A DNA stretch of 64,000 nt from Euborellia annulipes (GCA_023213315.1 JAKCPI010004372.1:1-64000); one strand, 5' to 3'; shown: positions 9,886 through 21,869, counted from the stretch's first letter. Notes: generated by a model not told the origin, from the sequence alone. Made by a program: numbers and translations.

Positions 9886-11160
9886 AGCCAAATTTTATAA
9901 ACTTACCATTCGATTTGAAATTTGCTACTCCCACAGTCCCAAATTAGTTGCTACACACATTTGAATATTTTTCTACTGATTATTGCCTTCTAATGATTTT
10001 ATAATTTAAAAAAAATAAATATTTTTCAGAGATTATTATTATCTTGACAAGTACTCCCATTAATGTTTTAAAAAATGTAGCAACTAATTTGGAAACGACG
10101 AAGTATTAATTAATGTATAATGTGGTCCATTGGCTTGTTGTACAGAAAGCTGAAGATCCAAAACAAGGCGCTCATACAGAGTGGGTCAGGGGGAATCCCC
10201 GAGGAGCTTCAACTCTTAATGAAAAAAAGAGGGAAAAAATTTGAGAGGATAAAATAAAAGTTTCACTTTAAAAAAATTATTTTTGATGAGATTTTTCCTC
10301 TGACGGGGTTAGTCTCTAATTAATCAATAAAAAAAAATATCTATATATCGATATATAGTCCAACTACAAAATGCAATTTTCAAGCCTAGAGAACACACCA
10401 TGAAAATATTCGGATTTCCAAATCCTCAAATGGAAAGGCTCAGGAATATTTTTGGCTCTCTTACTCCTTCACTTATATGAATGGACCAACTAGAAATTAA
10501 TTCCATTTTCTTTAGACACACATATTGAATAAACAGTTTTAAATTTTTTTAACACATACCGATTGATGGCCTTACTTTGACTACCCCTTTAGTCTTCTAT
10601 TAATATAAATATTTCTTTTTATTGAGCTCGTGAGTGTTAAAAACTTTTCATAGGTACAATAATAATAATAAATTGTGTTTAGAATTCATTTTGTTTAGTG
10701 TCATTTTTTTATTCATTGTTGCCAACTGCTGATAAGAGGTGTGCTTTATTGGGTTCTAAATATCGCCTCTCTCTCTCTCTCTTTCGGCCGTTTTGTATTG
10801 TATTCATTCTTAATATTAGATATGAAAACAAAGTGAATTTAGGCCATTAAATAGTCTCTCTCTCTCTTCCCTTTTATCTCCATAATAATGCCTTTTGTTT
10901 CGCCGTTTTATATAACATGGCCAGTAAGTCAGCCGCCATGAAAGAGAATGGATGGATATAAAGTTTTTTTTTTTTTTTTTTAATTTTATTTATAAAATAC
11001 ATAATATGTATAATATACACATTGTATATGTAGCCTATATTTTCAAAAAAATATTATAAGCAAATAGAATGATCTTGTATTGGTCATTAGGGTCGTTGAT
11101 AGTTTTATTTTACTTTTTTATTTTTCAAAAAATTTTTTTTTTACTTTCTCACCAATATAT
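9886..11160. other. Unassigned AT-rich DNA
   Basis: Contains short CT microsatellites near 10768 and 10856 and a T run near 10963. No gene recognised. Confidence 0.4.
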
Positions 11161-11164
11161 TATA

Positions 11165-11532
11165 CGAGAGTGGTCTGAAAAGTTTCCGGCCTAACAGACT
11201 ACAAGACATTGTTTTAATCAAATTTATTTTTTATTTTTCTACATAATCTCCTTGTAAGTCTGCACACTTCACCCATCTCATCAAGGAGCCTATGATGTAC
11301 CAAGGGTCGCGGGTTCGCATCCCGTCTCATGCCACAATTTATTTCAATTGGATTGGTATCTAATCCAATTGAAATAAATAGAGAGTGGGTCTAAATGGCC
11401 TTCCATGTCGAAAAAGACCTTAAATGAAAAAATTAAAATGCAAAAAAAAGAGCCTATGTTGTAAAATGAAAATAAATTTGATTAAAAAGCCTTGTATCTT
11501 GGTTAGGCCGGTAACTTTTCAGACCACTCTGG
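11165..11532 (+). mobile_element. Mariner-like remnant with nested SINE2
   Basis: Left end CGAGAGTGGTCTGAAAAG and right end CTTTTCAGACCACTCTGG are inverted copies, both flanked by TA (11163-11164, 11533-11534), as for Tc1/mariner. The inner stretch TCTACATAATCTCC resembles the reverse of a mariner transposase end (from memory of the family). It is much shorter than a full 1.3-kb element and carries a SINE2 insertion. Confidence 0.8.
11300..11447 (+). mobile_element. SINE2, 5'-truncated, nested in mariner remnant
   Basis: Starts in the tRNA-like head with box B-like GGGTTCGCATCCC. It is followed by a palindromic body (TTTATTTCAATTGGATTGG and its complement), then GGGTCTAAATGGCC, GAAAAAGACCTTAAA. 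The flanks AGGAGCCTATGATGTA (11284-11299) and AAGAGCCTATGTTGTA (11448-11463) match at 14 of 16 positions, a target duplication. Confidence 0.8.
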
Positions 11533-11789
11533 TATTTAATGGTCAAGAAATCCTGAAAAATCCAACCCCTGATTTTTTACTTTTCATATATCTTTACGTT
11601 TCAGGTCTTAAAGACCTTAGAAAGGCAAAAAATCTCAAAGTGTGTGTAGCTTATTATTTTGGTTATTTTTCTGAAACTATTCATCTGATTCTGAGGAGGT
11701 TTGGCAAATTTATTGTCTTAAATGGTCGTATTAAAACAAGAGGTCAATCGGCCCGCAGGAAGTGGTAAAAATGAGCGGTCATTTGGACC

Positions 11790-12240
11790 ATGTACCCAAT
11801 AATCTAAATTTATTATTTTTAATTTAATATAACATTTATTATTATTATTAAATCACATAATTATTAATTAAGAAAATTTTAAAATAAGCTTAGTAAATAT
11901 ATTTAAAAATTGTGTCAAATAGTTCAGCACTCTTGCAAAAGATGGCAGACTAGTGTAACAGCCGATCCCCTGTTAGCCTATATCTGGCCAATATTTATAT
12001 ATTTTTATGGGCTTTTATAAAAGATACATAATATATAATAACATTTATAAAGTATTTATTGTTAAAAGATCAATTAAAATCAACCAAATGCATTAAATAT
12101 TATTAGCTACCATTCTGACATCTCTTGGCAAATTTTCGTAATAGGTGTTTTTTTTACTTAATTTTTAAGACACATAACGCCATCTTATCGGGAAAAACAT
12201 GCGTAACATCTACCTCCTGATCCTACCTTAACCTAGAATA
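11790..12240 (+). repeat. Repeat E, copy 1
   Basis: One of three copies. Shared blocks include TTCAGCACTCTTGCAA, GATGGCAGACTAGTGTAAC, AAAGATACATAATATATAAT, ACCATTCTGACATCTCTTGG and AACGCCATCTTATCGGG. No clear termini or frame. The others are at 14735-15345 (reversed) and 63240-63700. Confidence 0.75.
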
Positions 12241-12850
12241 GAATTTTATAATTAAGTTTTAGCAAAATTCCTTCAGTGTTGCTGAATATACTGTATTATC
12301 GTATTACTGTCTGTCGTTAACCATGGCTTCATTTTTGAACTAATAATATCATATAATACCTAATCCTTTTTAAATTTCATTCTAAATATCAAAATTAATC
12401 AAATTTATTTATTTAAATAATAATTAGTTTAACTTAGTTAATGTTTGTATGATAATTAAAAAATTGATTTTTTATTGCTTAACCAGCGGGGCTCTTAATT
12501 ATAATTCACATTACAATAAACATTCATAAAATCTAATCCCGCAAATTGTAACATGCAATTAATGCAACATGTTATTTAGAATTGTTCATGAAATTGAACA
12601 TGAATTATATAGGCTGTTAAGAATTATGTTAAACAAGAGTTTTATGGTCCTGATGGGAGATGAGTTTAAAAAAAAACCGACCAACAAGTTGCAAAACGTT
12701 CCCGATTATCCATATCAAATTTCCGTAGAGATTGGAAACGATGCTTATAGGCCATTTCCTTTTTTTTAAGTCTCTAATTAAAAAGACTATAAGTTCAAAA
12801 TAAAAATAAAATATTTTTTTTTTTACATTTTCTTTGTAAAACATTTTTGT
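12241..12850. other. Unassigned AT-rich DNA
   Basis: No recognisable gene or element. Short inverted words occur near 12585-12605. Confidence 0.4.
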
Positions 12851-13223
12851 CATTAAGTGTTTTCTGAAATAAGAGTGGCATTGTCAAGTGTATTTACTCT
12901 TCCCCTACGATCTCTTTGATCATTTCGGATCATTTTCATATACTTTTTAAAATTAAAACAATAAAAATTTTCACTAGACTCTCTTTAAGTAAAAATATAA
13001 TAAAATTTTTTTTTTAACGCATTTATTAAATTGAACTAAAAAGAGATAAATAATTTCATTTTTTTTTTTTTTTTTGAATATTTTGACTTAAAATAAAAGC
13101 GTGGTATCACGCTTAAGCTAAGAAATTGTCTATTTTTAGAGCCTCGGAACGCCCCACGCTTTTATTTTATTAATTTTCAACTGGTAACCGTTGGCACTTG
13201 TTGAAACACTATGATTTATAGGG

Positions 13224-13314
13224 GAATTAAATCCAACTAAAATAACACAAGGTTTTTTTGTTTCAATAATTTATTTATTTAACACGAAATGTGTTATCTT
13301 ACTTGGATTTAATT
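13224..13314. mobile_element. Palindromic insert in F, related to element H
   Basis: AATTAAATCCAACTAAAATA and its imperfect complement flank a loop. The upstream words CCGTTGGCACTTGTTGAA also occur just before element H at 54.4 kb, suggesting kinship. Confidence 0.5.
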
Positions 13315-13401
13315 CTACGCTTTTATTTTAAGTCTTAAATATTCAACATTGAAATTATTTCCCATTTTTTCATTGTTGCTATTAAAATTGTTGAGTTTTT
13401 A

Positions 13402-13619
13402 ATTCATAAGAGAGTAGAGAAATGCATCTCGAGTTTTTTTTTTTATTTATTTAATTCACACAATTGACTTTTCGGTTCCTTATTTGAAACATGTTCAGAG
13501 CTGGCGAAAAGTCATTATGACCCCATCTCTGAAGATGGTTCAAATACGGTTGTGTGAATTAAATAAAAAAAAAGAAAAACTCTAGCTGCATCTTTCATTT
13601 CTCTATCCTCTTATGAATA
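13402..13619. mobile_element. Second palindromic insert in F
   Basis: ATTCATAAGAGAGTAGAGAA at the left is inverted at the right as CTCTATCCTCTTATGAAT, with TTTAATTCACACA inside each arm. The loop carries CTGAAGATGGTTC, like elements G and H. Confidence 0.65.
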
Positions 13620-13996
13620 TAACATCACAACTATAAATTGCGTTTTGAATATTTAAGACTTAAAATAAAAGCGTGGGGCGTTCATAAAAATAGACAATTT
13701 TTTAAGCTATATAGTTAAAGCGTGATATCACGCTTTTATTTTAAGTCATAAATATTCAACAATTTTAAAAATGAAATTATTTCTCGATTTTTACTTCAAT
13801 TTAATATAAGCATTAAATTTTTTTTTTTTATTATATTTTACTTAATCTATTCAAAATTTTTAATATTTGAATTTCCACTTGAAGTGTATATATATGAAAA
13901 TGATCCTAAATGACTAAAGCGATCGATGCATATACAAGGGTAGGGGAAGGGTAAATACACTTGTCCACGTCACTCTTATCTCGGAAAACACTTGAT

Positions 13997-14734
13997 AACA
14001 AGAATTTTTTCAAACAAAAATTATGGAATTAATGATGTAGTCAGTCAGATATTCTTTAACAATCAAAAATTGCGGAGAAATTAATCAGACAGGAAAAAAT
14101 TTGACAAAGATTTTGATTCAATACAACTTTTTAAAGAAATATCACAAGTAAAATGTGCCTCCATTTTGTTTTTGTTTTTCTATTCACAAGGGCTCTTTAT
14201 AGGCTACCACCTTAATAAAATAAAATTTTATATTTCTTTTTTATTCATTATTATTCCATCATATATTAAATTTTCAGATTTTATTGCTGATTTTTTTTTA
14301 TGATGATGAAAATATAATGTTGGACCTTTGATTTTGACATGCGGGCCATCTGGACCATGTCCGACCGACTGACAGGGAGTGAGAAGGTGTTAAGCGACTT
14401 TGAGAATCGATATGAAAGGAAGAGTGAAGAGAGATGGTGGAGGGGGGGGAGACGCTTGCAAAAGTCTTTTCACTTTGTCAGCGAATTCGCAAATGAGTGC
14501 CCTAAAGGGCAAGGCTGGTGCTTTGACTCAAAGAAAGAGTCACCAGCCACGAATTCATTAATTGTTCCTCTTATGTTAGCGTGGAAATGAACAAACTTGA
14601 AAAAATCTTGGATAAAAATATCTTAATAAATATGATAATGAAATTTAGCAATATAGAGCCTGTAGATAGGTGACCTTTCGTACCCTCACTCAAACATTTT
14701 CTTGAGCAATGGTTCTTAAGGAGAAACGGGAGCG
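13997..14734. other. Unassigned AT-rich DNA
   Basis: An open stretch at 14339-14590 encodes 83 residues with no family resemblance and a G run. I do not consider it a gene. Confidence 0.4.
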
Positions 14735-15345
14735 AAGTGGTTTACGCATGTTTTTCCCGATAAGATGGCGATGTGTGTCATAAAAAGTATGCCCAAAAAT
14801 CAAGTAATTCAAAAATTTGCCAAGAGATGTCAGAATGGTAGCTAATAATATTTAATGCATTTGGTTGATTTTCATTGATCTTTCAACAATAAATACTTTA
14901 TAAATGTTATTATATATTATGAATCTTTTATAAAAGCATAAAAATATATAAATATAGGCCAGATATAGGCTAATACTATATCGGCTGTTACACTAGCCTG
15001 CCATCTATTGCAAGAATGCTGAACTAATTTGACATTTGATTTTTAAATAAATCATCTAAGTTTATTTTAAAAATTTCTTAATTAATATGTGATTAATAAT
15101 AACAATAAATTCATTTTTAAATTAAAAAAAATTAAAGATTATTCGGACAGATTGTTTTTTTTTTGTATTTGCTTGATAACAAAAAAATTAATTACGATAA
15201 TTTTTAATAAGTCATCAAAAAAAATATAGCTCAATGTCCCAATAATCTCTTATGAATTTAATTCATTTAAAAAAAAAACCGCATTGAAAAATTCCTTATA
15301 ATAGTCTAGTTTTTTTTTTAAATGATACATTAATAATGACCACTC
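14735..15345 (-). repeat. Repeat E, copy 2, reversed
   Basis: Reverse match to copies 1 and 3. It extends further than copy 1: TTGAAAAATTCCTTAT near 15284 corresponds to AAGGAATTTTTCAATGCG at 63257 in copy 3. Confidence 0.75.
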
Positions 15346-16010
15346 ATTATTTGTATACTGGGAAATAATAATTTATTGAATACATGTAAAAATAAAATAA
15401 AAATTGAAAATATATTATTCTTGTCTGTTTTTTTTTTTTTTTTTTTTTTATTATTATTATTTTTTATTCGAAAAAGAGTGAAAATTTGCATTGGCTTGTT
15501 GTGTAACTATCTTAACCCCCCACCCCCCTTTTCCCCGCTCTACTCTCCAGGCGGATGTGCTCACTAAACCAGGAAAAGATTTTATTTGAAAAGGGAAATT
15601 ACTTTTGTGAAGTTATTCAAAGCACTAAACCTCATCCCTTGCCAGTCACCCCATACGGGCTTAAAGGGAGAGAGAGAGAGAGAGAGAGAGAGATCTGGTC
15701 TGTCTTATCGCTTGGCTGACAAATCCACCCACACAACAACAACACCAGTGATAACAACAACAATTTCCATTCCCTCCAAGGGACTGTTTTATTTACCACC
15801 CCTTAAAGCATCTCAAGCATGCATGAGAACATTGACTGCGATTATGAAGATGACTGAAGAAATCCTATCACCATCACAAAGAACACTCTTTAAAAAAGCT
15901 ATTATTTAATTAATTAAATTTAATTAATTGTGATATAGCTAGTTTGTTTTCCTTGAATTTTAAATAACGGTCAAAGAACCGAGCCGAGAAAATGTATACA
16001 TTTTGATTTT
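15346..16010. other. Unassigned region with GA microsatellite
   Basis: A (GA)n run lies at about 15668-15693 and a T run of over 20 at about 15429. The reading frame through the microsatellite (15586-15909) resembles no known protein. Confidence 0.45.
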
Positions 16011-16120
16011 AGGTCTGTTCGATCACACGTCCGGCGCCTGCGCAATAACAAAACATAATGAGCTTTTCCTAAATGCGCATGCGCCGGACGCCTGATCGAA
16101 CCAGGGAGATCAAACAGACC
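16011..16120. mobile_element. Small CpG-rich inverted repeat Z
   Basis: AGGTCTGTTCGATC and GTCCGGCGCCTGCGCA on the left are inverted on the right as TGCGCATGCGCCGGAC and GATCAAACAGACC. It contains TGCGCATGCGC, which resembles the NRF-1 binding consensus; a functional role is only a guess. It directly abuts the TTAA-flanked element. Confidence 0.55.
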
Positions 16121-16122
16121 TT

Positions 16123-16546
16123 TTAAGGCCCGTTTACACTCTACGATATATCGTAGCAATTTATCGTACCAATCGAATTGTTACGATTTATCGTAGCATG
16201 TAAACAGGACATTGTAGCGAATTGGAATTAGATTCAAATTGGATAATTTTTTTCAATTTTTGCAAATCGTAACGATTTCACTCAGTTTGCCATTGCATTG
16301 AAGTCGATAGTTGTCGTCAACGAAATATGACAATAAATCGATAAATCGTTACGATCTATCGTAGTGTGTAAACAGTACTCCACTTTTTTAATTTATTGAA
16401 GCAATAAAATTGACAATTGTTTCGATTTATCGGAATTGGATGAATGGCATCAATTTCTTCAAATTTTGCATTGAAGTCGATAGCTGCCGACAACAAATAT
16501 GACAATAAATCGTTACGATTTATCGAAGCGTGTAAACCTGCCTTTA
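16123..16546. mobile_element. piggyBac-like MITE, second type
   Basis: Left TTAA then GGCCCGTTTACAC; right GTGTAAACCTGCC then TTTA. The 13-bp ends match at 11 of 13 and the target is TTAA with one change on the right. The interior repeats a block starting GCATTGAAGTCGATAG twice (16293 and 16468) and is full of TACGAT/ATCGTA words. Confidence 0.65.
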
Positions 16547-17140
16547 CTTATTATATATAGGCCTATGTTTATTGATGGCGCCAGTGTATTCTGGCTATAA
16601 GTTGTAACTAGAATAATTGGAGAAAGAAGCCCTTCACCCTTCATATCCATGAAGGACTGACAAAAGGAAAAAATTTTCATTTATTTTCGTCCCTTCCTGA
16701 TTTCATCAAGTTTTAATTAGCGCCCCCCCCCTCCATGATGCATATTAAATATAAAATGTCTGCTTGAATAAGTGTAATAATAAATGACAATTTTTGTTTA
16801 TTTGTTGTTCAGGCAAACTTTATCATAATGTTTTTAGAAATATTTTTTTTTTAATGTCTACTTGATGTGCATATTTTTTGATACGTTATAATTAAACATT
16901 GAGTTGAGTAATCATAATAATTTTATTATTTCAATCTCTCTCTCTAATTAATTTGAGTAACGAATAACTCAAGCCAGATATTTCATTTCGTTGACGGCAT
17001 GTATTGTTATCTTGTTTTTGAAATGTTGAAAATATCTCCGCCATATTTTTTTCTCCCCCCCCCCCTCCTTGTAAAAACTCTCTAAATCCTATTCTTATCT
17101 TAGGACTTGTATTCGTCAACGTTAAATCTTTTTATCTCCT

Positions 17141-17173
<33 letters not shown>

Positions 17174-17740
17174 TGGTGACATTTCGCCCCCTATCTCTTT
17201 CGTTCTTTCTCTTTTATTCTTTGTTATTTTTTGTTTTCATACCAATCTTTCTTTTCATTAGAGAATATTTTTAAATTCGAAAAAAAAAAAATTAATCAGA
17301 TATTTGATATTATCTAGCTGGAACACTCTGGTTTAAATTTTATTTATTTATTTTTACTAAAAAGGCTCATCAATAGATTCTAAGATATTGAAAAAGAAGT
17401 TGGAATTTTATATTATACCCATGGGGATGTGACACGAAGCTTTTGAACAAAAAAAAAAGTAGACTACTAGTACTTTATTGGAATGCACATTTCTAACATT
17501 CATAAATCATTTTTCAAATCCTCTTTAAATTTTATATTCTCCTTTTTTCCTTATGAAGCAAAGTTGTATAACCGGAGGAACAAGCGCCTGGTATGCTCGA
17601 TAGTGGAACCTTCAACTTAGATAACCAAAATACTTAGCTGTCGAAAGGGTTGTCCTAAAAGTAGCTTTTCCCCTAATCTCACTCTCGAAAAAGTTTGAAA
17701 AATGTGATTAAAATATTATCCCATAGGTATATTTATTTAT
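16547..17740. other. Unassigned AT-rich DNA
   Basis: Holds a 29-base T run near 17144, a C run near 17056, and the short repeat shared with 6.9 kb at 17587-17650. No gene. Confidence 0.4.
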
Positions 17741-17812
17741 ACCATTTGGTAATCCAAATGATTTAAATAAATTCATCGGACTTTCTGGGGTCTGAATCAA
17801 CTCCCCTTGGCT
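17741..17812 (-). mobile_element. SINE1 fragment, reversed
   Basis: ACCATTTGGTAATCCAAATG followed by TTTAAATAAATTCATCGGAC and a decayed box B region match the SINE1 body in reverse. Confidence 0.7.
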
Positions 17813-17859
17813 TTTAGATTATCAATATTGACAGAAAAAATATTTCTTATCTCACTCTC

Positions 17860-18086
17860 AGCCTTCTTCTGTCTTCGCCTTATTCCCTCGATGCGGGGTC
17901 GGCTCAATATTTCCCTCCAGCTCTATCATGCGTTTTTGCGACCGAGAAGGATAGAACAGACCGGCCCGTCGCACGGGTTGAAAAGAGAAAGGATGAGACA
18001 GACATACAAAGAACAGAAAGACTGTCCCAGCTCGGGTAGCCCGTGGTCGTCATCCACGTACCCACAAGATGTGGGCCCCTGTGTGA
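17860..18086 (-). mobile_element. SINE3 copy, reversed
   Basis: Matches the copy at 4509 in reverse: ACGTACCCACAAGATGTGGG near 18056-18075, GACCGGCCCGTCGC, and a CTTCTTCTG tail at the left. Flanks TATCTCACTCTC (17848-17859) and TATCTCACTTTC (18087-18098) form a 12-bp duplication with one mismatch. Confidence 0.8.
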
Positions 18087-18092
18087 TATCTC

Positions 18093-18225
18093 ACTTTCGG
18101 CTACTGAGGCTATATAATATATTAATTATATTTTAAATATTGATTATACCGATGTCTATCTGGGGACATTCTAGACTCCGATTTCTGTGGGTCACCAACC
18201 CAAGGTTTCGCAGCGCTTAACAACA
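18093..18225 (+). repeat. Repeat J, copy 1
   Basis: TTTCGGCTACTGAGGC, ACCGATGTCTATC and AGGTTTCGCAGCG recur with changes at 54231-54352. The SINE3 copy is inserted at its left side. It slightly resembles 5S-like wording (CACCAACCCAAGG) but I would not call it 5S-derived. Confidence 0.55.
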
Positions 18226-19287
18226 AAGTGTGATGACTATTGCTCTTCTGTTACCAATGCCTCCGGTCTTCATAGATTTAATTTAGCCTAAATTTCTTCT
18301 CTAAAAACACTAAAAATGACAATTTCCTATAAAACATTTCCACAACAAATTAATGAATTGATACCAAAAAAAAATATCTCATTTTTTTTTCTTTCTCCAT
18401 TTTTTCGCTCTAAGGATTCCTCTCTTCTTCTCTTCTTTTGAATTCCCTTTCTCTCTCCTCTCCCTTTCATCTCAATAGTATTTTATTCTTGAAATCTCTA
18501 TAAATAATTCTCGTTCATTAATCAAAGTCCAGTGAGTCCATTGTGGAGCGTTCCGAATGCACCATATTGAGGCAGTTGTCCCGGAACAATTTATGGACCT
18601 CCTAGAAATATATATTTTATATAATCTTTTGCAGAAGGAATGAGAGTACTAATGAAAAAAAAAACTCTTCCTTCCTTTATTGGACAAGTGTTAAGAGAAA
18701 TATTATTATTTATAACTGGTTTTTGTTAAGATTCATCAATTACAAATTACACTCTGTTTCAACTTTTTCTGGACAAGTCTCGATCTCTTTTTAAAACACC
18801 CTCAACTCCCTAGATGGATATAGACCCATTTGACACACGCACACAATCCATGTGAGGATCGACCCTTGTCAAACAGACAATAAAGATCTTTTTTAGACAA
18901 TAAACATGTCAATCATTTTTTTGTTTATATATTAAATTCAAATATATTATTAAGTAATATTATTAAAACATATTCATTGTCTCATTTCAGAAAAAATAAT
19001 CATAATATGAATGGAAATCAAGATGTGAAATTTGTAAACATTTATAAACATAAAAATTTTATAATGTATAGAAGGGGGAAAAAATATTGTAATATAATGT
19101 TTTATTGTTGGTCCTTAAAAAAAAAAAAAATTTTAAAGGGAGGATTGAAACCACTCCACCCAAAAAAAAAAAAAAAAAAATAAAAAATTTAAAAAAAAAA
19201 TAAAATTTCCCTTATACCTAACACACCATATTTGGGTGGGTAGAAGTAAGCTCCAAAATTAAAAATTCAATACCTCACCAACAAAAC
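18226..19287. other. Unassigned AT-rich DNA
   Basis: Several A runs near 19120-19200. No gene recognised. Confidence 0.4.
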
Positions 19288-19430
19288 AAAATTACATGAG
19301 AAAATATTTATATTTTGTTACCATGGCAAACAATTTTCCAATCTTTCCTATGAAGTACAAGAGTAAAGTGTGCTTCACACAATTTTGAGAACAAAATGAG
19401 AATATACATTTGAAAGAGCATCTAAAAAGC
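19288..19430 (+). mobile_element. Family A fragment
   Basis: Carries GAAAATATTTATATTTTGTT, CCATGGCAA, CAAGAGTAAAGTGTGCTTC and AGAGCATCTAAAAA. It is cut by the K element that follows. Confidence 0.75.
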
Positions 19431-19433
19431 AAA

Positions 19434-19781
19434 CGTGTGGGGTCGTAGGCCCCCGGCAGGAACGAAGTTCCTCACGCCTTTTCTTCAACTCAGAATATAA
19501 TTGAATATGAATATTATTTAAATAGAAGGCCGAAGGCGGGCTTTCCGTCTAGCCAGGGAGCTGCGCCCGCTAGAACCTCTTGCTCGCCTTCGGCCTACTG
19601 TAGATAGAAGGAAATAAAGAGAAAGAGAAGGTGGGCGTGGCCTCGCCAAGACTTCGGCTAATCTCGCCTCCTTCCGCCTTCGCTCGGGCGCTGGGAACGC
19701 ATTTTTGTTAGGAACGCGTTTTTGTTACGTTACATTTTCTCCAAATTCACCCTTCGTAAGCTGCGTTAAAGAACTTCGTTC
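19434..19781 (+). repeat. Repeat K, copy 1, with GC-rich insert
   Basis: Starts CAAACGTGTGGGGTCGTAGG and ends AAGAACTTCGTTCCA. The near-palindrome GGAACGAAGTTCC lies close to both ends. GC-rich core with GTGGGCGTGGCCTCGCC and GCTCGGGCGCTGG. A 70-bp insert (19527-19597) begins GGCCGAAGGCG and ends with its complement. Three other copies: 25.5, 44.2 and 54.0 kb. Confidence 0.75.
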
Positions 19782-19804
19782 CAAAAATAATTGATTTTAC
19801 TGTA

Positions 19805-20045
19805 TCTCTTACCTCTATATATGTTCAATAGTATCATGTCACAGCAGAAAGTACCTGGACTTCAATGTCAAAAATTCGATTTGTTCCGAGATTTTGATGG
19901 ATTCTTCACGTTTTGAGGTCCCCTGAATCCAAAAAAGTGGTTTTCGCGACATGGTCTGTCTGTGTGTCTTTGAACAAAATATCTGTCAAGAACGCAAAGA
20001 GCTAGGAGGTTGAAATTTGTATATTTAAGTTAAAGAAAAATATCT
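19805..20045 (-). mobile_element. Family A fragment, reversed
   Basis: TCGAGATTTTGATGGATTC-like text, GAGGTCCCCTGAATCC, AAAAGTGGTTTTCGCGACAT and GGTCTGTCTGTGTG in reverse family order. Confidence 0.75.
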
Positions 20046-20670
20046 ATAAGTCCAAGTTATTATGATTATTAATTAAACATATTTTTTGCAAAGATTTCTT
20101 CTACTACTATAAGAATCGAATCGAAAAAAGTCTAATCTAAACTTAAGTTTAATTAAATTGGATTTTATTTAAATAAGACTTTCAGTTCTTTCTCTAAATC
20201 TAATTTAAGTTTGTTTTTTTTTTCTCCATTTTTTAATTTATTTTCAAATTAATTATTATTATATCAGAGCGAAGGAACTAGAAAAGAAAGAGATTTCTTT
20301 TCGAACCGATTGGATTTCAAAGAAAAGATAAGTTAGTTTTACTTTAAAAAAAAGAAAAAAAAGCTTTTTGATACGATTTATTTAGGATGAGAGAAAAAGA
20401 GACGCTACTGAAACTAATATAGAAGAGAAAAACGTGATTTTGAAGTAAAAAAGAAGATAAATAGATGGTTTATATATAAAAGATATCACCTTTAAAAATC
20501 TAATATTCGATAGAGCTCGAGAAGTTTTAAAAGACTCTACTCTCGGATTCATCAGTGCTGCTCTCTATCGGGCCTAAAAAAATAAGTTAATCCGACAGGC
20601 GTTTGTTTTCATCGGATGGGATTTATTATCAAAAGACATTTCAATCAAATATTTCTTTATTAAAATATTT
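20046..20670. other. Unassigned AT-rich DNA
   Basis: No recognisable element or gene. Confidence 0.4.
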
Positions 20671-20671
20671 A

Positions 20672-21373
20672 ATCGCAGAGCACACAACTTTCTCTTACCT
20701 TCGGTAATCAAAAGTTGTCTTCTGTGCTTGTCACACCAGATTTTTCGTTTCGACATATATTTAGTTTTCGACAGTATGGTACATTTGAATTCAAGATATA
20801 AAATTTATAAACATAGAAAAATATATATTTTGGTAACCATTTCTCCTATCTTTCCTATGAAGTACAAGAGTAAAGTGGGCATTATAAGATTTCAATGGCA
20901 AAATGAGAATATACATTTTAAAGAGCATCTAAAAAATAATTGATTTTTGAATTTTAATCAAAATCGTTGGAGCGAATTTTGAGAAAATCAAAAAAAAAAA
21001 AAAACTGAAAAACGTACATCAGTAAGGTACAGTGAGGGACAATATTAAGTGCCCCCTCCAGCGTTTTCTACTTGTGATTATTTCATTGTTTTAAAAAAAA
21101 TATATATATATATTTTTTAATGGAAACTTTCATTGTTCAATCCTAGAAAATTTCCAATAAAGATTTTCATTTTCTTTTATAAAAACAATAAAATAATCAC
21201 ATGTAGAAAACGCATGGGTGAGACTTAATATTGTCCCTCACTGTACCTACTAGTACTCTTTGGCCGATTTTGATTAAAAGTTTATTTTCACGCCTCAGGA
21301 GGGTACCTAATTTAAATATAAAATTTCAACTTCTTAGCTCAATTCCTTCATGATTAAAATTGAACAGACCATG
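20672..21373 (+). mobile_element. Family A arm with nested mariner-type MITE
   Basis: Most of the terminal hairpin is present (ACAACTTTCTCTTACC to GTCACACCAGATTTTT), then the arm down to TTGAACAGACCATG. The MITE T interrupts it within the word AGTAC|TAGTAC. Confidence 0.8.
21027..21247. mobile_element. Tc1/mariner-type MITE T, copy 1
   Basis: Ends CAGTGAGGGACAATATTAAG and complement, each flanked by TA. Inner words CGTTTTCTACTTGTGATTAT and the inverse ATAATCACATGTAGAAAACG make it nearly palindromic. It is about 220 bp and non-coding. Confidence 0.85.
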
Positions 21374-21377
21374 TTGA

Positions 21378-21490
21378 TCAGGTTAGGATTAGGTTTGGCA
21401 AATTTGTACGCCTAAGAGAAGCTCTCATTGAGCGGTAAATAATTAATTACAGTTTTCTCAGCTTCCACTGGGTCAAATTTTTTAAAACAC
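21378..21490 (+). repeat. Dispersed repeat shared with 25.8-25.95 kb
   Basis: GGATTAGGTTTGGCAAATTTG and TTTTCTCAGCTTCC recur reversed at 25808-25945. Confidence 0.5.
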
Positions 21491-21664
21491 ATTCATAATA
21501 ATAATTAAAACATGTGTCAGTCCTTGACCAAATTTCATAATAATCTGACAGATTATTGATCGGAATAGGATTTATTCACAAAAATCCAGAATAAGTTATT
21601 CTAACTAAATACATCATAGGCTTGCAGAAACTTGTATTAATCTATTTAATGCTTTTCTATTAAT

Positions 21665-21869
21665 GTACATTGAGGGTCAATATTAAGTCCCACCCCTTCG
21701 TTTTCTACTTGTGATTATTTCATTGTCTTTATAAAATAAAATTAAAATCTTGATTGCAAATTTTCTAGGTTTGAAAGTTCCATTTAAAAATATATATAAA
21801 ATTTTTTTTTTAAACAATGAAATAAGTAGAAAACGCATGGGTGGGACTTAATATTGTCCCTCACTGTAC
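21665..21869. mobile_element. Tc1/mariner-type MITE T, copy 2
   Basis: Same ends as copy 1 (left CATTGAGGGTCAATATTAAG, right TTAATATTGTCCCTCACTG), each with TA outside. Confidence 0.8.

Larger units (their letters stand above)
12856..13996. mobile_element. Fold-back element F, copy 1, with two nested palindromes
   Basis: Outer arms are inverted: AGTGTTTTCTGAAATAAGAG on the left, and the complement of CTCTTATCTCGGAAAACACT on the right. Inner arms carry TTAAAATAAAAGCGTGGGGC-type sequence in both orientations. The interior holds further inverted-repeat segments at 13224-13314 and 13402-13619. A simpler copy lies at 38890-39215. Confidence 0.75.

Noticed and set aside
11424..11768. A 114-residue open frame
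   Set aside because: It starts inside a SINE2 tail, crosses the mariner end and has no family resemblance; it is a chance frame through repeats.
18180..18225. 5S rRNA fragment
   Set aside because: Only a few words resemble 5S; the order and the neighbouring text do not.
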